Shown: positions 1 to 8,100 of the stretch, in pieces | Layout of the letters: each line of letters starts with the position of its first letter | Position numbering within the stretch: position 1 is the first letter of the stretch | NCBI GenBank assembly: GCA_934725735.1 | Contig: CAKVCP010000009.1 | Location: 1 to 33,979 of the forward strand | Direction of reading: 5' to 3' | Source of the DNA: an uncultured Thermoguttaceae bacterium | GTDB taxonomy: Bacteria > Planctomycetota > Planctomycetia > Pirellulales > Thermoguttaceae | DNA length: 33,979 nucleotides | Program-made: the position numbers and the translations under genes | The notes under the pieces: generated by a model | Told to the model about the DNA's origin: nothing | Seen by the model: the letters and a program-made list of their open reading frames with translations, nothing else | Database searches by the model: none

Positions 1-266
1 CGCGCGAGAAACTGCGATTCGGAGACGACGCGGAGCGTTCCGTTTTCAAAGGCCTGGCGCGATTTCTCGTCGAACGCCTGCGCGAGCGCGACGCGCGTTT
101 GACCCAAATCCGCTCCTTCTCCTAAAACGACGAGCCCGACCCCTTCGTGAAGCGTCGTCGCGACGCGATACCCCGCGCCACGCGCAAGCCGAGTCGCTTC
201 ATGCCGCGTCGCGCCTGCAAGCTTTCCGAAAAAATAGACGTCTGTTTTGAGTTCGGTCGGTTTCAT
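1..266 (-). CDS. BRCT-domain-like protein, N-terminal part (cut by window edge)
   Basis: An open frame runs from an ATG at 266 off the left edge, so only the first 88 residues are visible. After a short start (MKPTELKTDVYFFGKLAG) the pattern is that of a BRCT fold: a strand ending in FxGKLAG, a helix (ATRHEATRLARGAGY), then a strand with LVVLGEGADLG and a helix ending near SESQFLA. BRCT domains bind phosphopeptides or DNA ends. In planctomycetes I recall them at the N-terminus of regulatory proteins with further domains, which would lie outside this window. A purine stretch (AAAAGAG) sits directly before the ATG, too close to be a good ribosome site. A TATAAT box lies at 349-354 on this strand. 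The frame is convincing from its protein pattern, but the family call rests on a partial sequence. Confidence 0.6.
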   Translation of the reverse strand, partial: MKPTELKTDVYFFGKLAGATRHEATRLARGAGYRVATTLHEGVGLVVLGEGADLGQTRVALAQAFDEKSRQAFENGTLRVVSESQFLA

Positions 267-348
267 CTCTTTTGCGAATCGTGCGCCGATTCGCGCTCCG
301 TCGTTGGTTCAAGGCCGCGTCGACTTGTTTTGGGCGCGTTTTCGTAGT

Positions 349-354
349 ATTATA
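349..354 (-). promoter_or_regulatory. Possible -10 box for the BRCT-like gene
   Basis: TATAAT reads on the minus strand 83 bases upstream of the ATG at 266. No good -35 hexamer sits 16-18 bases further upstream, so this is a -10 match only. Confidence 0.35.
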
Positions 355-363
355 ACAAAGATT

Positions 364-392
364 CGACCGCGCGTCTCGCCTTTGCGCGGTCG
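364..392. repeat. Inverted repeat in the divergent intergenic region
   Basis: CGACCGCGC (364-372) and GCGCGGTCG (384-392) form a perfect 9-base inverted repeat with an 11-base centre. It lies between two divergent genes, just upstream of the minus-strand TATAAT at 349-354. No T-run follows on either strand, so an operator or a structured leader is more likely than a terminator. Confidence 0.45.
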
Positions 393-485
393 CCGCGCAA
401 CTTCTTCGATCCCTTCTTCCAGGCAACGCGCGACATGAAGTTGAATCCGTTGGGCGATAATTTTTTGAATAGGAAAAAATATCAG

Positions 486-1436
486 ATGAAAAAACTATTC
501 CTTACGACGGCGCTAATCGCGTCTGTTGCGACAGTCGGTTCCTTTGCTGTTTCTTCTCCCGTCTTCGCTCAGGAGTCGGCGGTTGAAGCGAGGGCCGCCG
601 AGAGCGAGGAAACGCGCCGCGAAGAGGGGAACGCGATTTATTTGAGCAAGACGCTTACCGACGGCGTCGTCGTCAACGTCGTGAAGAAGGGACAAGAGCC
701 CGCCGTCGCGAATATTGAGATTCCCGGCGCTGAAAGCGTTTCGATCGACGCGTCTTTTGACGCGATCGACGAAGCTCCCGAATCTGCGCGCGAGTATCTG
801 CTCGGCGTATGGGAACAACTCGGCGAGACTCCGAAAAAGAGGATCAACGTTGAGATCGACACGACGGAAGCTCCCGACGCGCAGGAATGGGCGGAACGCG
901 CGAAGCGTCGCGTCGAATATTGGTATCCGCGCGTCGTCGAGATGCTCGACGGCGAAGAGGGGCTGGCGAATATTCCCGACGATTTCAAAATCCGTCTCGT
1001 CTTCAAGCCGATGGACGGCGTAGCGTACGCCGCTGGGCGCGAGATTACGGTTTCGAGCCGTTATATCAAGGCGCGTCCGGGCGATTTCGGGCTCGTGATC
1101 CACGAGACGACGCACGTCGCGCAGGCGTACCCGCGCGTTCGCGAAGTTTGGGCGATGGAAGGTATGACGGACTGGATCCGCTATTTCGTGACGGAACCGC
1201 GTTCGCGCAATTCTTGGCGCGTCAATCCCGAACGTTCGAAGTACACGGACAGCTACGGCGTGACCGCGACCTTCTTCGAATGGCTCGTTGAAAATAAGGA
1301 TCCCGAGTTTATTAAGAAAATTCATAAGGTCTTCCGCTCGCGTCGAAGCGTCGAGAAATTTGTCGTCGAAGAATATGGGAAGACGTGTCAGGAACTCTGG
1401 GACGAGTTTATCGCGTCCCAGGGAGAGAAGCGCTGA
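486..1436 (+). CDS. Exported basic-secretory-protein family metallopeptidase
   Basis: A 316-residue protein with a signal peptide (MKKLFLTTALIASVATVG, likely cleaved after the Ala of VFAQ near residue 28). The C-terminal half matches the basic secretory protein (BSP) family of putative zinc peptidases. It has strands with FKPMDGVAYAAG, then HETTH at 206-210 as an HExxH zinc motif, then MEGMTDWIR with Glu225 as a plausible third ligand, and the W/Y-rich tail usual for the family. It probably acts in the periplasm or outside the cell. The start was put at 486, not the in-frame ATG at 435, because 486 begins a standard signal peptide and has AGGAAAAA upstream. The gene converges on the lemA-like gene with only 9 bases between the stops. 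The substrate is unknown. Confidence 0.8.
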   Translation: MKKLFLTTALIASVATVGSFAVSSPVFAQESAVEARAAESEETRREEGNAIYLSKTLTDGVVVNVVKKGQEPAVANIEIPGAESVSIDASFDAIDEAPESAREYLLGVWEQLGETPKKRINVEIDTTEAPDAQEWAERAKRRVEYWYPRVVEMLDGEEGLANIPDDFKIRLVFKPMDGVAYAAGREITVSSRYIKARPGDFGLVIHETTHVAQAYPRVREVWAMEGMTDWIRYFVTEPRSRNSWRVNPERSKYTDSYGVTATFFEWLVENKDPEFIKKIHKVFRSRRSVEKFVVEEYGKTCQELWDEFIASQGEKR

Positions 1437-1445
1437 AACCGCGCG

Positions 1446-2078
1446 TTATTTTTTCGCCGCTTTCTTCGCGAGTCGTTCTTTTTCCTCCGGGTCGAGCGCG
1501 TTGAAGTGTTCAAGGGGTTCGAGACGAAAGAGCGGAGCGACGAAGGGGCCGGGAAACGTCGTGATCTTGGAGTTGATCTTTGAGACGGCGTCGTTGTATC
1601 GTCCGCGCGCGTCGGTGAGATTCGTCTGCGCCGACGCCAAATCTTCTAACGCGCTCCTGTAATTGAACGCGTCGCGAAGTTCTTGAAAGGGCTCTACCGC
1701 TGCGAAGAATTCGCCGAATTTCTGAGAAAGGTTTAAATCGGCGTCGGCGGCGACGCTGGGGGATTGCGCCCCGGCGAGCTTCGCGGCGGCGTCGCGTATC
1801 TCTGCGACCGATTTTTCTAACGCGTCGCGCTTCTTTCCTTCTTCGTCGTCTGCGGAGGGATGAGATTCTAGGAACGACTTAACCACGCTCTCCAGCGTTT
1901 TCGTTCCTTCTTCGCGTTCCGTTATGCTCGCGCGCAGGTTTTGCCATTCGTGCCGCGCCGTTTTGTTCGCTTCAATGAATGTGAACTGTAAATACGCTCC
2001 ATAGCAGAGCATAAGGAAGAGAATAAAGAGCGGAAAAGCGATTTTGCGTCGGAGACTAGCTTTGACGACGTTGTTCAT
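1446..2078 (-). CDS. LemA family membrane protein
   Basis: A 210-residue protein with one membrane segment near residues 12-32 (FPLFILFLMLCYGAYLQF) and a helical domain. The C-terminal pattern is that of LemA: a long helix, LTDARGRYNDAVSKIN, then ITTFPGPFVAPLFRLEPLEHF, which matches the family's fPs-iia-lfgf-xxxyF ending. LemA proteins are membrane-anchored helical proteins of unsettled function. The start at 2078 was chosen because AGAGGT lies about 9 bases upstream; an in-frame ATG at 2144 would place the preceding gene's terminator inside the coding region. The divergence from standard LemA is fairly strong and the tail is Lys/Ala-rich. Confidence 0.7.
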   Translation of the reverse strand: MNNVVKASLRRKIAFPLFILFLMLCYGAYLQFTFIEANKTARHEWQNLRASITEREEGTKTLESVVKSFLESHPSADDEEGKKRDALEKSVAEIRDAAAKLAGAQSPSVAADADLNLSQKFGEFFAAVEPFQELRDAFNYRSALEDLASAQTNLTDARGRYNDAVSKINSKITTFPGPFVAPLFRLEPLEHFNALDPEEKERLAKKAAKK

Positions 2079-2094
2079 TCGTTGACCTCTTTCT

Positions 2095-2131
2095 ATAAAA
2101 AAGTCGGAACGCCGCTTGGCGACGTCCCGAC
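2095..2131 (-). terminator. Intrinsic terminator after the M24 peptidase gene
   Basis: On the minus strand GTCGGGACGTCGC pairs with GCGGCGTTCCGAC over 13 positions, two of them G-U, around a 3-base loop (CAA). TTTTTTAT follows. The U-run ends about 17 bases before the lemA-like start codon, so it separates the two genes or acts as an attenuator. Confidence 0.85.
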
Positions 2132-2159
2132 GCGACTCGTTCATTTTAACGCTTCGTCC

Positions 2160-3374
2160 TTAAACGTCGAGCCAGTCCAACGTTTCAGGAAGCGGATTCC
2201 CCAGATTGACGCAGCCTGTTTCCGTGACGGCGACGATATCTTCCGAACGAATACCGCCAAGGCGCTTGTCGTAAAGACCAGGTTCAACCGACACGACGTC
2301 GCCGACCACCAGCTCGGGGCCGCGGAAATCGAGAAGAGGCGGTTCGTGAATCGACAAACCGAGCCCGTGCCCCGTGCCGTGCGTAAGACGCGGATTATTC
2401 TCCGCCTCCTCCGTACCCGGCGCGGCGTACCCGTATCCGTACGCTTCGAGCGCTTCGATCGTGGCGCGATGGACGTCTTCGCCGGAGACTCCCGCGCGGA
2501 TTGTCCTCATCGCCGCCGCCTTCGCCGCGCAAATCGCCTCCAACATTCGCTTGTATTCAGGGGAGATGATTCCGTGCACGACCGTGCGCGTGCAGTCCCC
2601 GTTATACAGCGTCGTTTTACTCATCGGGAAAACGTCGACAATGATCGGTTCTCCCGTATAGAGGTATCCGGAGCCGTAATTATGGCAATCGCCGCCGTCT
2701 TTCTTGCCCGCGACGATCGACGGCACGTTCTGATATTTCATGTCAAGAAGGGTGCGGTCGATGAACGCGCGCATATTATCCGAGGTGAGGAGTTCGCCGT
2801 CGAGCGCGACGAGACGTCCTTGGTCGTCGGCGGTCGCGGTCGCAATACGCTTGCAGGCGAGACGAATCGCCTCTTCCGTCGCGAGCTGCGCTTCGCGAAT
2901 GTAGCCGAGTTCCGTTTCGTCCTTTGAGCGACGTTCCAACACGCCGCGCCAGACGTCGCATTTGCATTCGATACCGGCGTCGGCGAGCGCGGAGACGTAC
3001 ACGAGGGGAAGCGTGCGGTCGGAGACGATCCGTTCCACGCCCGCGCGACGACACGCTTCCGCGACGCCTTGCGCCGTCGCGATTTCGCGGTCGCCGGAGA
3101 GGCCGCCTTCGGGGGTGAAGTCGGCGGGGCACGCGACGAAATCGGCGGCGGCGCAACGCGCGGCGCGTTCGTTTTCAATGTCGCGTAAGATCAGAAGTCG
3201 AGTGTGCCCAGGTTTTTTAGGAGAGAGGGCGTTCGTCGATTTCTTCGCTTCGGGGAACGTTCGGTCTTCGTCAAATTCGATCACTGCGGCGGGGTCGCCC
3301 ACAAGAAAACGCATCTTCCAGTAGAGAGTCGCGCTTGTCGTGGGTACGCCGGCGGTTAAATAGGCTGTTTTCAT
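2160..3374 (-). CDS. M24 family metallopeptidase (Xaa-Pro aminopeptidase-like)
   Basis: A 404-residue two-domain protein. The N-terminal domain (about 1-150) resembles the creatinase/prolidase N-domain. The C-terminal pita-bread domain (about 155-395) carries the five metal ligands of the family: Asp247, Asp260, His336 (HGTGHG), Glu364 (SVEPGLY) and Glu378 (IRSEDI). It should remove N-terminal residues before proline, or a related dipeptide bond, in the cytoplasm; no signal peptide is seen. The two Asp ligands are 13 residues apart instead of the usual 11, a small local insertion. No clear ribosome site precedes the ATG. It lies 39 bases after the amidase gene, probably in the same transcript, and ends at a strong terminator. 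Confidence 0.85.
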   Translation of the reverse strand: MKTAYLTAGVPTTSATLYWKMRFLVGDPAAVIEFDEDRTFPEAKKSTNALSPKKPGHTRLLILRDIENERAARCAAADFVACPADFTPEGGLSGDREIATAQGVAEACRRAGVERIVSDRTLPLVYVSALADAGIECKCDVWRGVLERRSKDETELGYIREAQLATEEAIRLACKRIATATADDQGRLVALDGELLTSDNMRAFIDRTLLDMKYQNVPSIVAGKKDGGDCHNYGSGYLYTGEPIIVDVFPMSKTTLYNGDCTRTVVHGIISPEYKRMLEAICAAKAAAMRTIRAGVSGEDVHRATIEALEAYGYGYAAPGTEEAENNPRLTHGTGHGLGLSIHEPPLLDFRGPELVVGDVVSVEPGLYDKRLGGIRSEDIVAVTETGCVNLGNPLPETLDWLDV

Positions 3375-3413
3375 ATCTGATTTCGTTAAATGATTTTAAT
3401 GTGAATAAAGAGC

Positions 3414-4091
3414 TCACTTAAGGAGCTGATCAGGATGTTCCTGCGCGAAATGCAGGAGGACGGCGCGCGAGAGCGCGAGTCCAATTTCATCGATGTTCGC
3501 GATGATCCAGTTGCCGTCTTCTTCATTGTCGTGGAAGGCGATTTCGACAAGGCACGCGGGCATATTCGACGCCGCGGGCTCGTGCATCGGCTTCCCTTCG
3601 CCGTAACGATTGCAACTTTCGCGAACGCCGCGATTCGGGCCGCTGTAGATCGTGAGAAGTTCCTCGTTGATGAGCTTCGCGAAACGTTCTCCTTCGCCTC
3701 CCTTGCGGTGGCAATATACTTCCGTACCCCGCGCTTTGCCGTTGAAAGCGTTCGAATGAACCGCTAAGTAGAGGTCGGCGTTATACTTATTCGCCTCGGC
3801 GGTGTAGTCGCGAATGCTCTTTTCGGGATCGTTGCGGTAAACTTTGATCCCTTGTTTTTCGAGGATCGGAACCATGACGTCGGCGACTTCGTTCATCCGT
3901 TGTTTCTCGGAACCATATTCGCCGAATCCGATGTTGCGAATCTGATTGGAGGGGCTCAGATAGAGGGAAAGGGCGTTCTTCTTGAACTTAGGAAGTTTCG
4001 TTTGAGGGGCGTCTTGCGCGTTGGCGCTGAAGGCGAACGCCAGGGAGAAAAGGAGCGCGAAAGAGAACGCGGTAAAGAGTTTGCTTTTCAT
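3414..4091 (-). CDS. Exported N-acetylmuramoyl-L-alanine amidase (Amidase_3 type)
   Basis: A 225-residue protein with a signal peptide (cleavage likely after ANA, residue 25) and a single Amidase_3 domain. It should cut the bond between N-acetylmuramic acid and L-alanine in peptidoglycan. Visible active-site elements are Glu68 (RMNEVADVM), His112 (VHSNA) and the catalytic Glu183 (LVEIAFHDNEEDG). The usual first zinc ligand, the His of the DxGHGG motif, is missing: the equivalent strand reads LSLYLSPSNQ. This matches a sub-branch I recall from phage and firmicute endolysins. AAAGGT precedes the ATG by 8-10 bases. It sits 47 bases after the AIM24 gene and 39 before the M24 peptidase. Confidence 0.8.
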   Translation of the reverse strand: MKSKLFTAFSFALLFSLAFAFSANAQDAPQTKLPKFKKNALSLYLSPSNQIRNIGFGEYGSEKQRMNEVADVMVPILEKQGIKVYRNDPEKSIRDYTAEANKYNADLYLAVHSNAFNGKARGTEVYCHRKGGEGERFAKLINEELLTIYSGPNRGVRESCNRYGEGKPMHEPAASNMPACLVEIAFHDNEEDGNWIIANIDEIGLALSRAVLLHFAQEHPDQLLK

Positions 4092-4132
4092 AACTGTGAC
4101 CTTTACAGAATGACGCGATGATGGGAAAAGGT

Positions 4133-4159
4133 ATTATATTATCGCCTATTAGGGAGCAA
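4133..4159 (-). promoter_or_regulatory. Possible promoter for the amidase gene
   Basis: On the minus strand TTGCTC and TATAAT are 15 bases apart, with the -10 about 42 bases before the amidase ATG. It overlaps the last codons of the AIM24 gene. The -10 is perfect, but the spacer is short and the -35 weak. Confidence 0.35.
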
Positions 4160-5050
4160 TGAACCGATAATTGGCGCTAAAGTTTTCGCCGTCGTCTGGA
4201 TGCTCATCGATTGAAGGGTGACTCGGCCTGGCCCGGTGATGATCGTGTCGAAGAAGCCTTCGCCTCCGAAAAGAATATTGTTTAAACCGCTGACCGCTTG
4301 AACCGTCATTTTGCACGACTCGTCCATCCACGCGAGCGCACCCGTGTCGCAGACGAGTCGTTCGCCCGGTTGGAGTATATATTCATACGCGCCGCCGTCT
4401 AGCTCTAAAAAGACGACGCCCGGTCCGGTGATGCGTTGCATCACGAACCCTTCGCCGCCGAAGAGACCGGTTCCGATTCTTTCCTGAAAATGAACTTGTA
4501 GGGAAACGCTCATCGAGGCGGCAAGGAACGACCCCTGTTGGCAAATGATCGACTCGCCGTCGCGGAGAACCCTTGCCGTGATACTTCCGGGGAGGGGGGG
4601 CGAGAAGGCGATTTCCGCGGGCCCCTGCGCGACATATCGCGACATAAAAAAGGTTTCGCCGGAGAGCCAGCGTCCAAAAGACGCCATAAATCCGCCTCTC
4701 GCTTTTGTGTCAAATCGGATCGGCCCCTTCGCCCAGACGCGTCCCCCCGCGCCGCTATAGACTGCGTTTCCTGGGTTGAGGTAACAAATGACGTAGGGAG
4801 TGGAGCCGCCCCCGATCATGTAGTCGAGATACGGCGTTGAGACGCGCGGACTGGGCGCGGGCGTACCCTGCGGCGCCGACGCTGTTTGGCCGTTGCCAAA
4901 GACGATTCCGCGAACCTTGCCGCAGACGCTTTCTGATCCGTTCAACCACAAGCGCGTTGTGGGGGAGATTTCGCCTTTCATCGCAAGACGAAAGAGTTCC
5001 GTTGAGTCGACGACGCGACGCATTCCTTTGTATTCGATTTCAAGCGGCAT
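4139..5050 (-). CDS. AIM24 family (TIGR00266) protein with N-terminal GYF_2-like domain
   Basis: A 303-residue protein. Residues 1-50 (VDSTELFRLAMKGEISPTT, then RLWLNGSE) look like a GYF_2/DUF4339 module, common in front of membrane or scaffold domains. Residues about 80-295 match the AIM24/TIGR00266 beta-barrel family, with repeated GGEGFVMQRITGPG and GGEGFFDTIITGPG motifs and a Gly-rich centre. These proteins have a tryptophan-RNA-binding-attenuator-like fold and no settled role in bacteria. No signal peptide or membrane helix is visible, so it is probably cytoplasmic or peripheral. No clear ribosome site precedes the ATG. It begins 69 bases after the fusion gene, separated from it by a terminator hairpin. 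Confidence 0.75.
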   Translation of the reverse strand: MPLEIEYKGMRRVVDSTELFRLAMKGEISPTTRLWLNGSESVCGKVRGIVFGNGQTASAPQGTPAPSPRVSTPYLDYMIGGGSTPYVICYLNPGNAVYSGAGGRVWAKGPIRFDTKARGGFMASFGRWLSGETFFMSRYVAQGPAEIAFSPPLPGSITARVLRDGESIICQQGSFLAASMSVSLQVHFQERIGTGLFGGEGFVMQRITGPGVVFLELDGGAYEYILQPGERLVCDTGALAWMDESCKMTVQAVSGLNNILFGGEGFFDTIITGPGRVTLQSMSIQTTAKTLAPIIGSLLPNRR

Positions 5051-5061
5051 AGTCTTAATAT

Positions 5062-5104
5062 GTATAAAAAAAGAAGAGGCGCGCGGGAAAATTTCTCGCG
5101 CGCG
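5062..5104 (-). terminator. Intrinsic terminator after the cytochrome/FGE fusion gene
   Basis: GCGCGCG (5079-5085) and CGCGCGC (5097-5103) pair around an 11-base loop. On the minus strand a U-rich tract (CTCTTCTTTTTTTAT) follows immediately. It sits between the fusion gene's stop and the AIM24 start. Confidence 0.75.
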
Positions 5105-5119
5105 GGAATTGAGAATCGT

Positions 5120-8100
5120 TTAGTCTTCGATTACGAGACGGATTCCGACGTTATGCACTTTCTGCCACGGGAGATACGCCTGGCGGAAAGAGCTTCCGGC
5201 GATCTTGGGACGATCGGCCCAGGACGCGCCGCGAGCGGTTTTGCGCTCCTTGGCGTCAAGGGAGTTGCGTCCGTCCGCGTCGTTGTAAGGATACGCCTTG
5301 TAATCGGTTCGCGTCCACTCGGCGACGTTTCCGATCATGTCGTAAAGCCCCCACGCGTTGGGGAGGTTTTGAGCGACGTAGTCGACGATGAACCAATGGT
5401 CGGTGAAGCGATCGTCGCGCAGCGGGAAGACGCTATTTTCGGGATAGTTATGACGCACGTGAATCGTCGCGCCGTTTTCCCACGTCGTGTAGAGTCTTCT
5501 ACGATCCGCGTCGGCGAGGTTCGCGTACTTCGAGAAATCCGCTTCGAAAGGTCCGAAGTAGAATTTTTCGGCGCTACCCGCGCGCGCGGCCCATTCCCAT
5601 TGCGCTTCCGTCGGGAGCGAGGCGTTGACCCCCTTTTCCGTGCGGAGCCATTCGACGAAGCGCTGCGCTTCGTTCCAGCTCACGCGCGCGACAGGCTGAT
5701 TCGGATGGTTCGCGATATAACCGGGAACGATGTGGTCCTTGCCGTGTTCTTCGATATAACGCGTGTCGTGTTCCGGATCGTAGACTTCGTACTGCGCGTT
5801 GGTGACTTCCGTCTTGCTCATCCAGAAAGGCTTGTCGATCGCGACGACGGCGCGAGGATATTCGTCCATGCATCCGTCGAGAGAACCCATGACGAACTGG
5901 CCTGCGGGGATGCGGACGAATTCGATATTAACGCCGGGGGCGAGTTCGACCGATTTGGTCTCCGCGCCACCGTCGAGCGCCTGCTTTTGGAGCTCTTTCG
6001 CGGTCGCTCCGTCGAAGGCCCAGGCGGAACCGAGATCGTCTTTACGCTCGGGCGTCTTTTTAGGCTGGACGAACTCGGGCGCGGGCATAGCGCGGCGTTC
6101 GTTCAGGAGGACGTCGTATTCAGATTCGACGTCGACCGCGGCGGAATCCGCGTAGAGTTCGGAGAGTTCGAGACGACGCTTCGACTCTTGTTCGTTCCCC
6201 CATTTGCCGCGCCACGGAGCGTTGAAATCGATCCAGTTGACGATCAGACGATACGCTTCGTCGTCGATTTTAACTCCGTAATGGCCTTTTTCGAGCATTT
6301 GGAGGAGTTCGCTTGTCGACGCGTGGTATTCGTAAGGGGGCAGGACGTCCATATCGGTTTCAGGACCGGGGCGTCGGACGAAGGGATGGATATTGTCGTA
6401 AGCGGATTTCGCGTCGGCGAAGGAAGGACGATCGTCTTTCGTACCGTCGTGGCAACCGATGCAATATTTCTTGACGACGCGGTGGTAGAGATCAAGCTCG
6501 AAGGTAATGGGACGCGCGGGGCCGAGGTAATCTTGGATTTCGCTCGGCTCGCGGCGCGACGCCATCGTCAAAACGGACTGCGTGGCGTCGAGCTGAGATT
6601 CGTGGCAGCCGTTGCAGCTGGCGTTTTCGCCGGGCATGCCGACAAACCAGCTTCGGAAGAGCTGGATCGCCGCGCCGTTCTTGTCGACCGGTTGGATTGA
6701 AATCGGCGTGTTGGCGGGAATCTTGAAGAACGCGGAGCCGTCCTCTTCGACGGGGACGTATCCGAGAAGGCGTTTGATATCCCAGCTGCTTTGAACGCCG
6801 ACGGACTCGTGACCGCCGGTATGGAGGTACGCGAAGTGATACGCGAAGAGCTTGAGGCCGACGATTTCGCCGCGCGGAACGTCTTTCGTGCCTAAGCCGT
6901 TGTAAACGTCGGTGATAAAGACGGTCGCTTCTTTGGAGCCTTCTTCAACGCGGTTCGGGAGGACAGGAGGAAGATCGCGTTCGACGAGAGGCGTGGGGAA
7001 GAAGTATCCTTCGCCCTTGACGACGCTAATGGGGGTCATGTTGTCGAACGTGTCGACAAGATAGAGACCGTAAGTTCCGGGAGCGCCGTCAATTTCGCAG
7101 TTGACGAGGATATAGTTTTCGCAAAGAGGATAAGGGAAAGTGAAGTTGTACTTGAGACCAGTCGACTGCATGTCGAGGACGTTTCCGACGACGTCGCGTC
7201 CGTAGCCGGGAATTTCGGCGACGAAACCGGTTTGTTCGGCGGGAAGGACGTCGGGATGCGCGTCGAATTGGGTGTTTTCAGGGCCCCATTCAAGACTGGT
7301 CGGACGATAGCGGAATGGATACTTTCGCGCGATCGTCGGATCGATGATGAGAAGACGACCCGTGTCGCCGCGTCCGTGGTGTCCGGAGCCAATACCGACG
7401 ATCTTAGAGGAATCGGGGAACTCGCGCGCGTGTTTGAAGGCGGTCGGGAAGAGAGAGCCGGAGCCGTAGAGTTCCGCTTGGTTCGTGCCGTCCGGATTCA
7501 TATGGAAGAGGATGCGGCTGTAATAATGCATAATGTCGCTGTATTCCCAGCGCAAATACATGATGCGCCCGTTCTTCAACGGTGTGGGGTGCCAGTCGGA
7601 ATCTTGCTCGAAGGTAAGTTGGCGCACCTTCTTGGTTTCCGGATCGATGAGGTAGATATTCGCCATCGGGTCGGAACCGTTGATGCACGGCAAGCCTTGT
7701 TTACCGGCGTTGGAGCAGGCGACGACTTTCCCTTCAGGCGTATAGCAAGAATCGAAGAAGTCGACGTCGGGCTGATCGGTCGGGGAAAGTGTTTTGAGTC
7801 CGGTTCCGTCGACGTTGATTTCGAAGATCGCCCAGCGTTTGTTCTCTTCCGAGACGCTTGTGAACATAATGCGTTCGCCGTCCCAATTGAGTTCGGGCTC
7901 AAGGATCGGGCGCCCGTTCTCGGGCTGATAGATCGTCGTGAAGGTTGGTTCAAGATCGCGAAGATTTGAGAGGATCCCAAGTTGCGCGTTCCAACCGCCT
8001 TTGGAGACTTTGTCGATCGTCATGAAGTCGTCGCCGACGGCTGGGAGACGATTCGTTCTTACGACGACGAGTTCGAGGTCGTCGAGTTCGGGGAGCGCAA

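Noticed and set aside
5060..6700. Long plus-strand open frame opposite the cytochrome/FGE fusion gene
   Set aside because: It is Arg/Val/Phe-rich with no domain pattern. The minus strand carries clear haem and FGE motifs, so this is an antisense shadow of GC-skewed codons.
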